From Clostridiaceae bacterium (lineage in GTDB: Bacteria > Bacillota_A > Clostridia > Clostridiales > Clostridiaceae): 37,080 nt of DNA. The notes under the pieces are model-generated. The model had not been told where the DNA came from. It saw only the letters and a program-made list of their open reading frames with translations, and made no database searches. The stretch is from assembly GCA_029256485.1 (NCBI GenBank), contig JAQSXU010000028.1, positions 1 to 37,080 on the forward strand. Reading direction: 5' to 3'. This document shows positions 7,642 to 15,780 of this stretch, piece after piece (within the stretch, counting starts at the first letter, position 1; each line of letters opens with the position of its first letter). The position numbers were made by a program, and so were the translations under genes.

Positions 7642-8553
7642 TCAATTAAAACAGATTTCAGCATTTCTCAAATTTATGTATGTATTTTGAATATTAATTT
7701 TGCTTATTTCTTTTATAAATTTATTTATAGTGAATGTGATATTATTTAAATTGCCGCTCTTTAAGAATTTGAATAAACTCAAATAATTATTTAAATACTT
7801 CGTTGCTACTCCTCTAAAACGATACAGCCATGCCATGCAGTCACATCTGTATTTCACTGCTTTAGAACTGTCATCAAGTGACTTATTAATTTCTTTTATT
7901 TTCTTTTTCTTAAAGTACAATGCAAAAAATGGCTTTGGTCTTGAGCATGCCTTCTTATTGTTATTAAGTATTTTCCCAACAAAATTATCAACATCTTTTG
8001 CATTCATTCTACCTGTACCTACTGCCCTGGAATAAATATTATTATGTAGATCCAGAGCTGTAAATACACAAACCTTTTTATTTGTAATATTTATATGGCT
8101 TACGCTTTTGTCATGTACTCTTTTTTCATGGTGTTCAATACTTTTCTTTCCCTTTCGGGAAAATTTTAAGAAGAAGTTTTCAAGTTCAAACTCTCCCTGC
8201 ATTTTATTTTGTTTAACCGTTTTTAATGAAGATAGCAGCTTGTGCCTCCAGTAAAATAGTGTTACGTAAGAAACGTTAATTTCTCTGGCTGCCGCCTTAA
8301 GGGACAAGCCCTCCAGGGTACTCTTAATAAATGCTTCCCATTTTTCAGGGAAGTGAGTTCTGGAAATTGGTGTGTTCGTAAAGTCATTGAAGGTCCTTCT
8401 GCAACCTCTGCATATATATCTTTGTTTACCATGGTATTTTCCATATAATACAGTATGGGAACAGCCGCAGCGTGGGCATTCTCTTTCAGATTCATGCCTT
8501 AATGCAGCAAAATAATATAACATATTTCTATCAGTGCATTTGTTTCTTGCCAT
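7642..8553 (-). pseudogene. Degenerate IS1595-like transposase
   Basis: A 303-residue open frame whose ends look like an IS1595-family transposase. An N-terminal zinc ribbon (C26/C29 and C48/C51) is followed by a helix-turn-helix region (GLSLKAAAREINVSYVTLFYWRHKL). The C-terminus has the family ending RFRGVATKYLNNYL. The catalytic core is damaged. The expected first Asp in an ELDE-type motif reads ELEN, and the block that should bring the second Asp and the Glu (a TDG..AY-like motif and the Asn-rich lead-in) is replaced by a short Lys-rich stretch after residue 205. The frame has no internal stop. I expect no transposition activity. The start at 8553 has AAGGGAT upstream at slightly long spacing. 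No clear terminal inverted repeats were found. Confidence 0.7.
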
Positions 8554-8657
8554 AATAATTTTATATCCCTTCAATAATGTAATTTAGCTTAATTATTGAC
8601 AGCATGAGCTTGTCCTAATCACATCAACACCATAATTTAAAAGAGCTGTATACACAG

Positions 8658-8671
8658 TGAACTCATATATA
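8658..8671. repeat. Right copy of the 14-bp direct repeat
   Basis: Exact second copy of TGAACTCATATATA (first at 7298-7311). Together they bracket a 1.35-kb block containing the heptamer array, the hairpins and the transposase remnant. Confidence 0.55.
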
Positions 8672-8678
8672 ACAAATA

Positions 8679-8721
8679 TTAAATAAAAAATAACACCTGT
8701 TTTGAATAAACAGATGTTATT
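8679..8721 (-). terminator. Terminator downstream of deoC
   Basis: A 13-bp stem (8709-8721 with 8689-8701) with one G-U pair in the minus-strand RNA and a short loop. On the minus strand it is followed by TTTTTTATTT. It lies 20 bases after the deoC stop codon. Confidence 0.88.
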
Positions 8722-8740
8722 AATTAGTTTAAAATTTCTT

Positions 8741-9403
8741 TTATTTTTCAGCAGCTGAGCAAATAGCGATTGAAGCTGATGCTCCTATTCTTGATGCTCC
8801 ATTTTCAATCATTGAAATGGCATCCTCATAGCTGTGTATTCCGCCTGAAGCCTTAACTCCCATATCACTTCCTACGGTTTCTCTCATTAATTTTATATCT
8901 TTTGCAGTAGCCCCGCCTGTAGAAAATCCAGTAGATGTTTTAACGAAATCTGCTCCTGCCTCTTTGGCTAATTTACATGCTATAACTTTTTCCTCATCTG
9001 TTAAAAGACATGTTTCAATTATAACTTTTGTTAAGGCTTTGCCAGATGCAGTGTTAACAACGGCTTTGATATCCTTCTTAACATATTCATAATCCTTATC
9101 CTTAAGTCTGCCTACATTTATAACCATATCTACTTCTTCAGCACCATTTCTAATGGCATCTTCAGTTTCAAAGGCCTTTGAAGCCGTAGATGTTGCTCCT
9201 AGAGGAAAGCCAATTACTGTACAAACCTTTACTGAACTATTTTTTAACAGTTTTGCTGCCAGAGGTACATTACACGAATTAATGCACACCGATGCAAAAT
9301 TATTTTCCAGTGCCTCTTTGCATATTTCTTCTACTTTATGAGCAGATGCATCTGCCTTTAATATTGTATGATCAATGTATTTTGCTAATTGTTCCTTTTT
9401 CAT
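8741..9403 (-). CDS. deoC: Deoxyribose-phosphate aldolase
   Basis: A 220-residue class I aldolase of normal bacterial DeoC length. It cleaves 2-deoxyribose 5-phosphate into acetaldehyde and glyceraldehyde 3-phosphate during deoxynucleoside breakdown. Visible family features are the N-terminal [11 protein letters not shown], the acid D92 (VDMVIN), and the Schiff-base lysine K155 in [16 protein letters not shown]184 in GVKASGGI is the assisting lysine. The start is the ATG at 9401-9403, seven bases after GGAGGT; upstream in-frame codons have no ribosome site. It has its own promoter and terminator, so it need not be read with the hydrogenase operon next to it. Confidence 0.96.
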   Translation of the reverse strand: MKKEQLAKYIDHTILKADASAHKVEEICKEALENNFASVCINSCNVPLAAKLLKNSSVKVCTVIGFPLGATSTASKAFETEDAIRNGAEEVDMVINVGRLKDKDYEYVKKDIKAVVNTASGKALTKVIIETCLLTDEEKVIACKLAKEAGADFVKTSTGFSTGGATAKDIKLMRETVGSDMGVKASGGIHSYEDAISMIENGASRIGASASIAICSAAEK

Positions 9404-9447
9404 TACTATACCTCCGAAATTTAATGAATTCATTGTTTCCATTTGTA

Positions 9448-9476
9448 ATTCTATACCAAAGAAAAAACAATGTAAA
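9448..9476 (-). promoter_or_regulatory. Promoter for deoC
   Basis: On the minus strand TTTACA (9471-9476) and TAGAAT (9448-9453) are 17 bp apart, close to sigma-A consensus. The site lies just after the last hydrogenase gene. No terminator hairpin separates that gene from deoC, so read-through is possible. Confidence 0.65.
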
Positions 9477-9490
9477 TACTCCTATTGAAA

Positions 9491-9910
9491 CTACTTAGTC
9501 ACTGCTGCCTCTGCTGCTTTAACTGGAGGCTTCGGCGGCAGTTTCTTAATAAATGATCCTGTTTCCATTAATTCATTTTTATCAGTTATGACCAAATGAT
9601 AATCCTGAGTTAGCTTTATAGCCTTTCTACCGCAAAAATCAGCACAAAATCCGCAGTAAGTGCATGATCCCAAATTAAAATTCATAGTAATCTTTTCACC
9701 TTCATCTACTTTTTCAATGGTCTTTGTAATAGCTCCAGGTGAACATACTCTTATGCACATGCCGCATCCAACACAGAGAGTAGAATCAAATTTTATTTTA
9801 CCTCTGTAATTTTTAGGAGCCTCTACAGGAACATTGGGATATTTATTAGTTACTGGAGACTTAAAAAAGTTTTTTATTGCTTCTGTAAAAAAAGGGACTT
9901 TACTATCCAT
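9491..9910 (-). CDS. Hydrogenase ferredoxin-like subunit (NuoI/MbhN/EchF type)
   Basis: A 139-residue iron-sulfur subunit. Two classic 4Fe-4S motifs are present: CVGCGMCIRVC (C46, C49, C52, C56) and CTYCGFCADFC (C83, C86, C89, C93). In membrane-bound hydrogenases of group 4 and in complex I, this subunit accepts electrons from soluble ferredoxin and passes them to the small subunit. It is the last gene of the long hydrogenase operon and overlaps the small-subunit gene by eight bases. The C-terminus (PPKPPVKAAEAAVTK) is a short Pro/Ala-rich tail. No extra domains are visible. Confidence 0.92.
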   Translation of the reverse strand: MDSKVPFFTEAIKNFFKSPVTNKYPNVPVEAPKNYRGKIKFDSTLCVGCGMCIRVCSPGAITKTIEKVDEGEKITMNFNLGSCTYCGFCADFCGRKAIKLTQDYHLVITDKNELMETGSFIKKLPPKPPVKAAEAAVTK

Positions 9911-10358
9911 TCATATTACTCCTTTTCTTTTTTAAAATTTTCACAGCTTCCAAAATTCCATCTATCATTGCCTCTGGTTTCGGAGGACATCCACCTACTG
10001 ACACATCCACTTGTGTCCATTTGTCCAAAGGGCCATCAATAGAATAACTTCCCTTAAACACGTTGCACGAAATTGGACATGAACCAAGGGAAACTACCAC
10101 TTTAGGGTCTGGAACCTGTGATAATACTCTTAACATTCTGTCCCTGGACTGTGATGTTACTGGACCTGTTACCACCACAATATCCGCATGTCTTGGTGTT
10201 CCAGTAAGCTTTAGTCCAAATCTTTCAACATCATATCTTGGCCCAAATAGTGCAATTAGTTCAATGTCACATCCATTACAGGAACCTGTATTTAAATGAT
10301 ATACCCATGGAGATTTCTCTCTGCTGATATCAATTAACTTTTCAACCAATATATTCAC
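9903..10358 (-). CDS. [NiFe] hydrogenase small subunit (NuoB/MbhJ/EchC type)
   Basis: A 151-residue subunit holding the cluster nearest the active site. Cysteines C27 and C30 (TGSCNGCD), C94 (LGSCPISC) and C124 (VGGCPPKP) match the four ligands of the proximal 4Fe-4S cluster in the NuoB family. No Tat signal and no further cluster-binding region are present, which is typical of energy-converting group 4 enzymes rather than uptake hydrogenases. Electrons would flow from the NuoI-like subunit through this cluster to the nickel site in the large subunit. It lies 34 bases after the nuoH-like gene. Confidence 0.92.
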   Translation of the reverse strand: MNILVEKLIDISREKSPWVYHLNTGSCNGCDIELIALFGPRYDVERFGLKLTGTPRHADIVVVTGPVTSQSRDRMLRVLSQVPDPKVVVSLGSCPISCNVFKGSYSIDGPLDKWTQVDVSVGGCPPKPEAMIDGILEAVKILKKKRSNMNG

Positions 10359-10392
10359 CTTCTTTTTCTATGATAATAATTAATTCATTTTT

Positions 10393-11352
10393 CTAAAACC
10401 TGGCATATGCCAGTATTAAGCTTAATAGAGCCAATACAGTGGGAATAGTCCAGAAGAACTTCAAAGTCTGTTCTATTTTTATTCTTGCAAAAACAGCTTT
10501 TGAAAATGATATAGATATAACTATAACTAAAATCACCAGTAAAATTAAAAGCAATATATTAGCGAAGAAGTTTCCGAAACCCTTTCCACCAAGAAATAGT
10601 GCTATAAATAGACTTGCCATTACCAGCATTTTTACTGACTGAGTTAATTTATATAAAGCCAAATTAAAACCACTGTATTCTACCAGAGGTCCTTCACAGA
10701 TTTCTGTTTCTGCCTCAGCCACATCAAATGGTACACTTCCAACCTCAGCTGGTATTATTAACACGAAAGCTAAAGCAGCAGGTATCATTGCCAGTTTAGT
10801 TATTAAAAGCCCTGATGAAGACTGATATTCAAATATTTTACTTAGTGAAAATGTAACATTTCCTCCATTTGTAAGTCCCACTTTAGCCCCAACAGCAAGT
10901 AATACAATTACTAATGGAAGTTCATAGGACAACATTGTAACCATTTCTCTTGAAATTCCAATACCTGCAAAGGGAGATCCGGATGATGACCCTCCAATAA
11001 TTAAAGCAAGTGCAGGAATAGTAAGAAGATAAATTATTACTATCATATCAGCTGCAGCAGGGATAAATGAGTAACCAAACATAGGAATAAACAATGGAAT
11101 TGAAATTACACTGATAAGTCCAATAATGGGCGCCCATAAAAAAGCATTTTTTGCAGCATTTTTAGGTATAATACTTTCCTTAGCAGTTAATTTAATAAAA
11201 TCATATATAGGCTGTAATACAGGAGGCCCTATTCTTCTCTGCATTCTTGCAACTACCTTTCTGTCAATGCCGGAAAGGATTAATCCAAAACAAGTGCTGA
11301 ATATAAGTCCTGGAAATATTAAAATGTAAAACAAAGTTTGAACTATTTTCAT
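10393..11352 (-). CDS. Membrane anchor subunit (NuoH/MbhM/EchB type)
   Basis: A 319-residue polytopic membrane protein with about eight helices. It carries the NuoH-family signatures RKVVARMQRRIGPP (residues about 31-44, cytoplasmic loop) and PFDVAEAETEICEGPLVEYSG (about residues 207-227), the acidic loop that faces the hydrophilic arm. The subunit joins the peripheral hydrogenase module to the ion-pumping arm and shapes the first proton path. It sits 12 bases after the MrpD-like gene. Its length matches EchB and MbhM. Confidence 0.93.
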   Translation of the reverse strand: MKIVQTLFYILIFPGLIFSTCFGLILSGIDRKVVARMQRRIGPPVLQPIYDFIKLTAKESIIPKNAAKNAFLWAPIIGLISVISIPLFIPMFGYSFIPAAADMIVIIYLLTIPALALIIGGSSSGSPFAGIGISREMVTMLSYELPLVIVLLAVGAKVGLTNGGNVTFSLSKIFEYQSSSGLLITKLAMIPAALAFVLIIPAEVGSVPFDVAEAETEICEGPLVEYSGFNLALYKLTQSVKMLVMASLFIALFLGGKGFGNFFANILLLILLVILVIVISISFSKAVFARIKIEQTLKFFWTIPTVLALLSLILAYARF

Positions 11353-11364
11353 ATAAATCTCCCC

Positions 11365-13299
11365 CTATAACACTGCAAACAGGTAAATTGACAAAAATGC
11401 TAAAGTTGCAACCACCCATAGAGCATAATCGTTAACTACACCGCTGTGTATATTCTGCATAAATCCAAAGTAACCTTTTAATTCATGTTTAAATCCCCAG
11501 AACAAATCATGACCGCCAATTTGATTGAACTCCTCTTTTTCCCCTCCAGTAAAGGATGAGTATCTGTCATCATTATAATTAACTGGTTCAGATATATTTA
11601 TTTTATTAGATCTTAAATTTAATGATGCAGCAAATATGAAGCCTATTAGTATAACAAAGAATAATGCCAGCCATGCTTCAGGTTTCCAGTAGCCTGCTAA
11701 TACATAATCCATCTTTGGAACTGGAATAACCTCATTAAACATTTTAGCTGCATACCCTTTAGTAAACATAACATCTATATAATCACCAATGTTATAAATT
11801 GCATATGCTGCAGGTTCAATAATATAATTTGAAATAATACTTGGTGCAATTCCTGAAATTACACATATTAATGCTAAAACTGCCATAGGTATTCTCATAA
11901 GCATTGGAATTTCTTTAACCTGATTTAATTCCTGTGGAAGTTGTCCGAAAAATACTGATTGAGCAACTTTTACAAAGGAAGCCAATGTCATAACTGATAC
12001 CAGCATGGCTATTATGGTTACAGGAGCATAGCCTGCCTCATAGGTAGCCTGATATATTAGCCATTTTGATACAAACCCATTAAATGGAGGAATCCCGCTG
12101 ATTGAAAATGCCCCAATTAAAAATACAGTGGATGTAAATGGCATTTTTTTAGCCAAGCCTCCTAATTTATTTAAATCTGTTGTACCTGTGGTGTACAGAA
12201 CAGCTCCCGCACATAAAAATAGTAAACTTTTAAATGTTGCATGGTTCAGCATATGATATAATCCGCCCATGGTTCCAAGAACCGCTACAGATTTATTTGC
12301 TGCAAGTCCTACCCCTATTGCAGTTACAATGTATCCAATTTGAGAAACTGAATGAAAGGCCAGTAATCTCTTAAAATCAGTTTGAAGCAGTGCCATTGAA
12401 ACACCAACCAGCATGGTAACAGTTCCCCAGGCAATTATCAAAAATTGAATTTTATAATTTCCTGTACTTTGATATATCATATATAAAATTCTAATAATTG
12501 CATAAACCCCGGTTTTACTCATAATGCCTGATAAAAGCATTGAAATAGATGAAGGTGCTGACATATGAGCATCAGGCGGCCATGTATGACATGGTACTAA
12601 GAAAGCCTTTACTGCATATCCAGTTAATAATAGAGCCAATGCTAAAATAGTAACTGGAGTGTAATTATTATGAAGAAATGCCGCAATTTGTGCTAAATTT
12701 AAAGTATGTACCTGAGCATAAAGCAATATGGTACCAAGCAAAATAAAGGATGAGCCAATAGAGCCGGTTACAATATATTTAAACCCTGCCTCCACTGACT
12801 TATAAAGATTATTTCTAAATGCAGTGAGACTGATAGCTGAAAAAGTCATAATTTCCAGCATTACATACATATTAAATATATCCCCTGTAAGCACAAAACC
12901 AATCATGCTTCCTGTTAACAGTAAAAATAATACATAATATTTATCCAAACCATTGTCTTTCTCAATATATCTTACAGAAAAAACGCTGGATAAAGCGCAT
13001 GCTGCAGATATAATAAGAGCTACAAATAAACTTAATGAATCCACCTCAAGACCTATACCGATTGCCCACTGTTTTTCAGGTATCCAGTTTCCCATCCAGT
13101 ATGATACAATCTTATGGTCAAATGCCACTGGCTTAATAAGTAAAACTACAGCTGTAAAACATATAAAGGCAGCCAGTACAGCAATTACCCTCTGTATATT
13201 TAAAACTTTAGCCTTTTCTCCTAATAAACCAACCAGAAAAGCTGATACAAACGGAACGATTATTGCTATAATAGGGAGATTACTAACATAACCTGTCAT
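11365..13299 (-). CDS. MrpD/MbhH-type ion-pumping subunit with long C-terminal extension
   Basis: A 644-residue antiporter-like subunit related to MrpD, MbhH and NuoL/M/N. Core family residues are present: E149 in YVMLEIM (helix 5), K231 in GYAVKAF (helix 7) and the HTWPPDAH motif at 238-245 (helix 8). These form the charged path for H+ or Na+ movement. MrpD/MbhH proteins are usually around 500 residues. Here about 140 more residues follow the core (from about 505, 11365-11787). That extension is soluble sequence, a helix (LALFFVILIGFIFAASLNL), a polar stretch with GGHDLFWGFKHELKGYFGF, and a final helix. It may be a fused MbhI-like subunit. The start overlaps the preceding mnhC-like gene by four bases. 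Confidence 0.92.
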   Translation of the reverse strand: MTGYVSNLPIIAIIVPFVSAFLVGLLGEKAKVLNIQRVIAVLAAFICFTAVVLLIKPVAFDHKIVSYWMGNWIPEKQWAIGIGLEVDSLSLFVALIISAACALSSVFSVRYIEKDNGLDKYYVLFLLLTGSMIGFVLTGDIFNMYVMLEIMTFSAISLTAFRNNLYKSVEAGFKYIVTGSIGSSFILLGTILLYAQVHTLNLAQIAAFLHNNYTPVTILALALLLTGYAVKAFLVPCHTWPPDAHMSAPSSISMLLSGIMSKTGVYAIIRILYMIYQSTGNYKIQFLIIAWGTVTMLVGVSMALLQTDFKRLLAFHSVSQIGYIVTAIGVGLAANKSVAVLGTMGGLYHMLNHATFKSLLFLCAGAVLYTTGTTDLNKLGGLAKKMPFTSTVFLIGAFSISGIPPFNGFVSKWLIYQATYEAGYAPVTIIAMLVSVMTLASFVKVAQSVFFGQLPQELNQVKEIPMLMRIPMAVLALICVISGIAPSIISNYIIEPAAYAIYNIGDYIDVMFTKGYAAKMFNEVIPVPKMDYVLAGYWKPEAWLALFFVILIGFIFAASLNLRSNKINISEPVNYNDDRYSSFTGGEKEEFNQIGGHDLFWGFKHELKGYFGFMQNIHSGVVNDYALWVVATLAFLSIYLFAVL

Positions 13300-13640
13300 C
13301 CGTTTAACCTCCTAACCTTATCTGCATCTATAGATCCATAATGCTCCTTTATTTTTATTACCAAAGAAAGTGCCAATGCTGTAACACATGCTCCTATTAC
13401 TATTGAAGTAAGAGTCAAAGCCTGGGGAACAGGATCTACAAAAAAGGCGCCTGCTTTAAGATCACTGAGAAATATTGGAGCTGTACCGCCTGCTCTAAAT
13501 CCAACAGATATTAACAGCAGATTTATACCGCTGTCCATTAAAGACATACCAATAACTATTTTTATTAAATTCTTTTTTACTATTATTATATATAACCCAA
13601 ATATTATTAATAGGAATGAACCTATATAATTAAGTAACAT
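13296..13640 (-). CDS. MrpC/NuoK-type subunit (MbhG)
   Basis: A 114-residue membrane protein with three hydrophobic helices, the layout of MrpC and NuoK. The motif GMSLMDSGINLLLISVGFR near residues 30-48 and the late stretch VDPVPQALTLTSIVIGACVTALAL are characteristic of MnhC proteins. In Mrp antiporters and Mbh hydrogenases this subunit lies between the MrpB-like and MrpD-like parts of the membrane arm. The stop overlaps the next start by four bases, implying translational coupling. Confidence 0.92.
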   Translation of the reverse strand: MLLNYIGSFLLIIFGLYIIIVKKNLIKIVIGMSLMDSGINLLLISVGFRAGGTAPIFLSDLKAGAFFVDPVPQALTLTSIVIGACVTALALSLVIKIKEHYGSIDADKVRRLNG

Positions 13641-13658
13641 GCTTTCACCTCATACTTA

Positions 13659-14111
13659 TTAATCATTATCTTCCTTTAAACTATTCAGCATTACAATAAC
13701 TAAAAATCCAACCCCAGCCAAAACCTTATATCCTACTGCAAAATTCATCCAAAAAATAGTGCCTGAACTGTAAAGTTTTCCTATTGAGCCGTCATTATAA
13801 ATTACATTTCTAAAAAAATTGTATCCATATACAATTCCTAAAGTACCAAGAAGCACAAATCCCAGTGCTCCAAAATCCTCTGCCCTTTTTATTTTCTCTA
13901 TATTCAGTGTACTTTTCACTGCCTTTGAGCCGTAAGCTAAATATAAAATAGCCACTGCTCCTGCAATTAACACCCCGCCCTGGAATCCGCCTCCTGGGCT
14001 TAAATGTCCATGAAGAATTACATAGGCTCCCAGCATTAAAGAAATTGGAAGAGCTATATTTGCACAACAGGTTATAATTGGATCTTTGTCACCATCTTTG
14101 ATTATCTTCAT
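13659..14111 (-). CDS. MrpB-type subunit (MbhF)
   Basis: A 150-residue membrane protein with about four helices. LSPGGGFQGGVLIAGAVAI (about residues 35-53) is the hallmark of the MnhB/MrpB family. The sequence ends in a short charged tail (KEDND). It is part of the ion-translocating arm and overlaps the preceding MbhE-like gene by four bases (ATGA type). Confidence 0.92.
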   Translation of the reverse strand: MKIIKDGDKDPIITCCANIALPISLMLGAYVILHGHLSPGGGFQGGVLIAGAVAILYLAYGSKAVKSTLNIEKIKRAEDFGALGFVLLGTLGIVYGYNFFRNVIYNDGSIGKLYSSGTIFWMNFAVGYKVLAGVGFLVIVMLNSLKEDND

Positions 14112-14392
14112 TTCATATTACCTGCCTTTATCTTTTTATTCCTTCTTAGAATAGCTGCTGAGCCTGTTACTGCCGTAAATAGCACAAAGGATTCACCCAG
14201 AGTATCATATCCTCTGAAGTCAAATACTATAGCTGTAACTGAATTTACAGCCCCAGTTTTCTCCATAGTGTCCTTCACCATTAAATTTGCCACACCTTCA
14301 TAGGTTGAAGGAAGCCCTGCCATCTTAAAAGAAACATATACACTAAAAATCAATATAACCGTTAAAGAAAAATAAGTAATAAATTTTTTCAT
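14108..14392 (-). CDS. MbhE-like small membrane subunit
   Basis: A 94-residue protein with an N-terminal helix (FITYFSLTVILIFSVYVSF) and a second helix near residue 70. It contains the stretch AVTAIVFDFRGYDTLGESFVLFTAV, which is typical of the MbhE family and matches the C-terminal part of MrpA. I place the start at 14390-14392, where AAGGGGGAA lies six bases upstream. An earlier in-frame start would overlap the previous gene and has no ribosome site. By family knowledge it helps complete the MrpA-like portion of the membrane arm. Confidence 0.87.
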   Translation of the reverse strand: MKKFITYFSLTVILIFSVYVSFKMAGLPSTYEGVANLMVKDTMEKTGAVNSVTAIVFDFRGYDTLGESFVLFTAVTGSAAILRRNKKIKAGNMK

Positions 14393-14393
14393 A

Positions 14394-14672
14394 TTATTTT
14401 TCCCCCTTGTTCTCATTAGCTTTAGTCTTGTTTACTTTTGCAAGGGCTATTATAAATATTACAGGAGTCAGCACTGCACCTACAGCTCCTTCTGCAATTG
14501 CCACATCCGGAGCCCTCAGCAGAAGAAATTCCAAAGCCATAAATGTGCCTACCACTGAAGTAGCTATAATGCAGGGCAGTATTTCGTCAATAACAACTGC
14601 ACATACTGCAGAAATAATCATCCCTATTATTATTACTGAATTTAAAAATGACATTGAAAAAATGTTACTCAT
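14394..14672 (-). CDS. MbhD-like subunit (DUF4040, MrpA C-terminal type)
   Basis: A 92-residue membrane protein with three helices. FLLLRAPDVAIAEGAVGAVL (residues about 49-68) is the conserved DUF4040/MbhD motif, also found inside the C-terminal region of MrpA. The acidic residues in it line a proposed ion path. The start overlaps the preceding mnhG-like gene by eight bases, and one base separates its stop from the MbhE-like start. The tail is Lys/Asn-rich. Confidence 0.9.
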   Translation of the reverse strand: MSNIFSMSFLNSVIIIGMIISAVCAVVIDEILPCIIATSVVGTFMALEFLLLRAPDVAIAEGAVGAVLTPVIFIIALAKVNKTKANENKGEK

Positions 14673-15009
14673 GGAGCTTATCCCTCCTTATATGGTCACA
14701 TACACTATCCGTATGCATCTTTGCATCACTTTTGTAAGCAGCAATGGTCATAGCATGAGATGCAGCGGGATTTGTCAATAGAATAAACACAGCAATAATT
14801 ATGGATTTAACTCCTATGCCTGGGTTTCCAATACTAAATCCATAGATTGCAGTTCCCGCTAGTATTGGCAGGCTTCCCATGGTTACAATATTTGTGGAAG
14901 ACTGCAGTCTGCAGAATGTATCCGGCATCCTTAACATCCCTATTACTCCAGCTGCCATAAAAAAAATACCCAGGGCAAAGAAACAATCTATTATTATTCT
15001 AAGTATCAT
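14665..15009 (-). CDS. MrpG-type subunit (MbhC)
   Basis: A 114-residue membrane protein with three hydrophobic segments. GMLRMPDTFCRLQSSTN (about residues 24-40) and the late LTNPAASHAMTIAAY are diagnostic of MnhG/MrpG proteins. The C-terminal tail is hydrophilic. It overlaps the mnhF-like gene by four bases. In Mrp systems it forms a small module with the E and F subunits and is needed for assembly and ion transport. Confidence 0.92.
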   Translation of the reverse strand: MILRIIIDCFFALGIFFMAAGVIGMLRMPDTFCRLQSSTNIVTMGSLPILAGTAIYGFSIGNPGIGVKSIIIAVFILLTNPAASHAMTIAAYKSDAKMHTDSVCDHIRRDKLHE

Positions 15010-15269
15010 AACTTTCCCTCCAAATACTTTGAAATTAGTATAGTCCCTATGAATCCAAGCAATGCTAAAATCAGTCCTAAATCCACATACAATGCTCTGC
15101 CTTCATAGCATCCAAATAAAACCATAACTAATCCAATTATTATATCTATAGAATCTGAAGCAACAACTCTGTCAATCATTGAAGGGCCTTTTACAACTCT
15201 ATAAATTAAAATTATAGCTAATATGGAAAGTATTAAAGAAACAACAATAAAATCAACATTCATTTTCAA
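15006..15269 (-). CDS. MrpF-type subunit (MbhB)
   Basis: An 87-residue membrane protein with three helices. It contains VVKGPSMIDRVVASDSID (about residues 25-42), the standard MnhF/MrpF motif, followed by the glycine-rich GLVMVLFGCYEGR. It overlaps the upstream mnhE-like gene by 17 bases, which suggests coupled translation. Confidence 0.92.
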   Translation of the reverse strand: MKMNVDFIVVSLILSILAIILIYRVVKGPSMIDRVVASDSIDIIIGLVMVLFGCYEGRALYVDLGLILALLGFIGTILISKYLEGKL

Positions 15270-15780
15270 AAATCCTCCTTACCCAAGGTTCAAAGGCTCC
15301 CTTAATTGTATCTGATGCTTTATTAATGTCCTGTGTAGAAACATCAATCCAGTGAATGTACAGGTAGGTTTTTCCATTATCCTCCACAATATCCATGGTT
15401 ATAGTACCAGGTGTCAGCGTTATGCAATTGCTTAAAAGTGATAGCCCATAATCACTTTTAATATCTGTTTGTATTTTTACTATTCCTGGATTTATATTCA
15501 TTTTAGGACGTAGAGCTCTTTTGGCCACATCCCAGTTAGCCTTGAATAATTCTATTGTATAAATTGGTATAAATTCTATTAGTGCAATCAAACGCTTGGG
15601 CTTAAACAGCCAAAGTCCATTGACTTTAGAAAAAAATGGAGTACTAAACAGTGCAATAATAATTGATACTACAGCACCCATTAATAATTCCTCATTATCA
15701 AAGGTGCTGGGAATTGTAAACAGCATCCAACATCCATAACACAAAATAAATGTACCCAGGAAGTTTTTAAATTTCATCAT
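15253..15780 (-). CDS. MrpE-type subunit (MbhA)
   Basis: A 175-residue protein with two N-terminal membrane helices and a cytoplasmic C-terminal domain, as in MnhE/MrpE. Family landmarks are RLIALIEFIPIYTIELFKAN, NPGIVKIQT, LLSNCITLTPGTITMDI and the domain end YIHWIDVST. The ATG at 15778-15780 overlaps the hypB stop (TGATG). A GTG directly upstream is possible but less likely. It is the first of the eight Mrp-like genes in the operon. Confidence 0.92.
   Translation of the reverse strand: MMKFKNFLGTFILCYGCWMLFTIPSTFDNEELLMGAVVSIIIALFSTPFFSKVNGLWLFKPKRLIALIEFIPIYTIELFKANWDVAKRALRPKMNINPGIVKIQTDIKSDYGLSLLSNCITLTPGTITMDIVEDNGKTYLYIHWIDVSTQDINKASDTIKGAFEPWVRRIFENEC

Noticed and set aside
7629..8618. 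Imperfect inverted ends around the transposase remnant (GTTAGGGACAGG near 7629 and a reverse-complement GATTAGGACAAG near 8612)
   Set aside because: The match is short and needs gaps, and the copies are not placed symmetrically, so I do not call them terminal inverted repeats.
13810..14067. An 85-codon minus-strand frame inside the MrpB-like gene
   Set aside because: It is out of frame with a clear family member and its composition (Cys/Ser/Arg-rich) is typical of a shadow frame.
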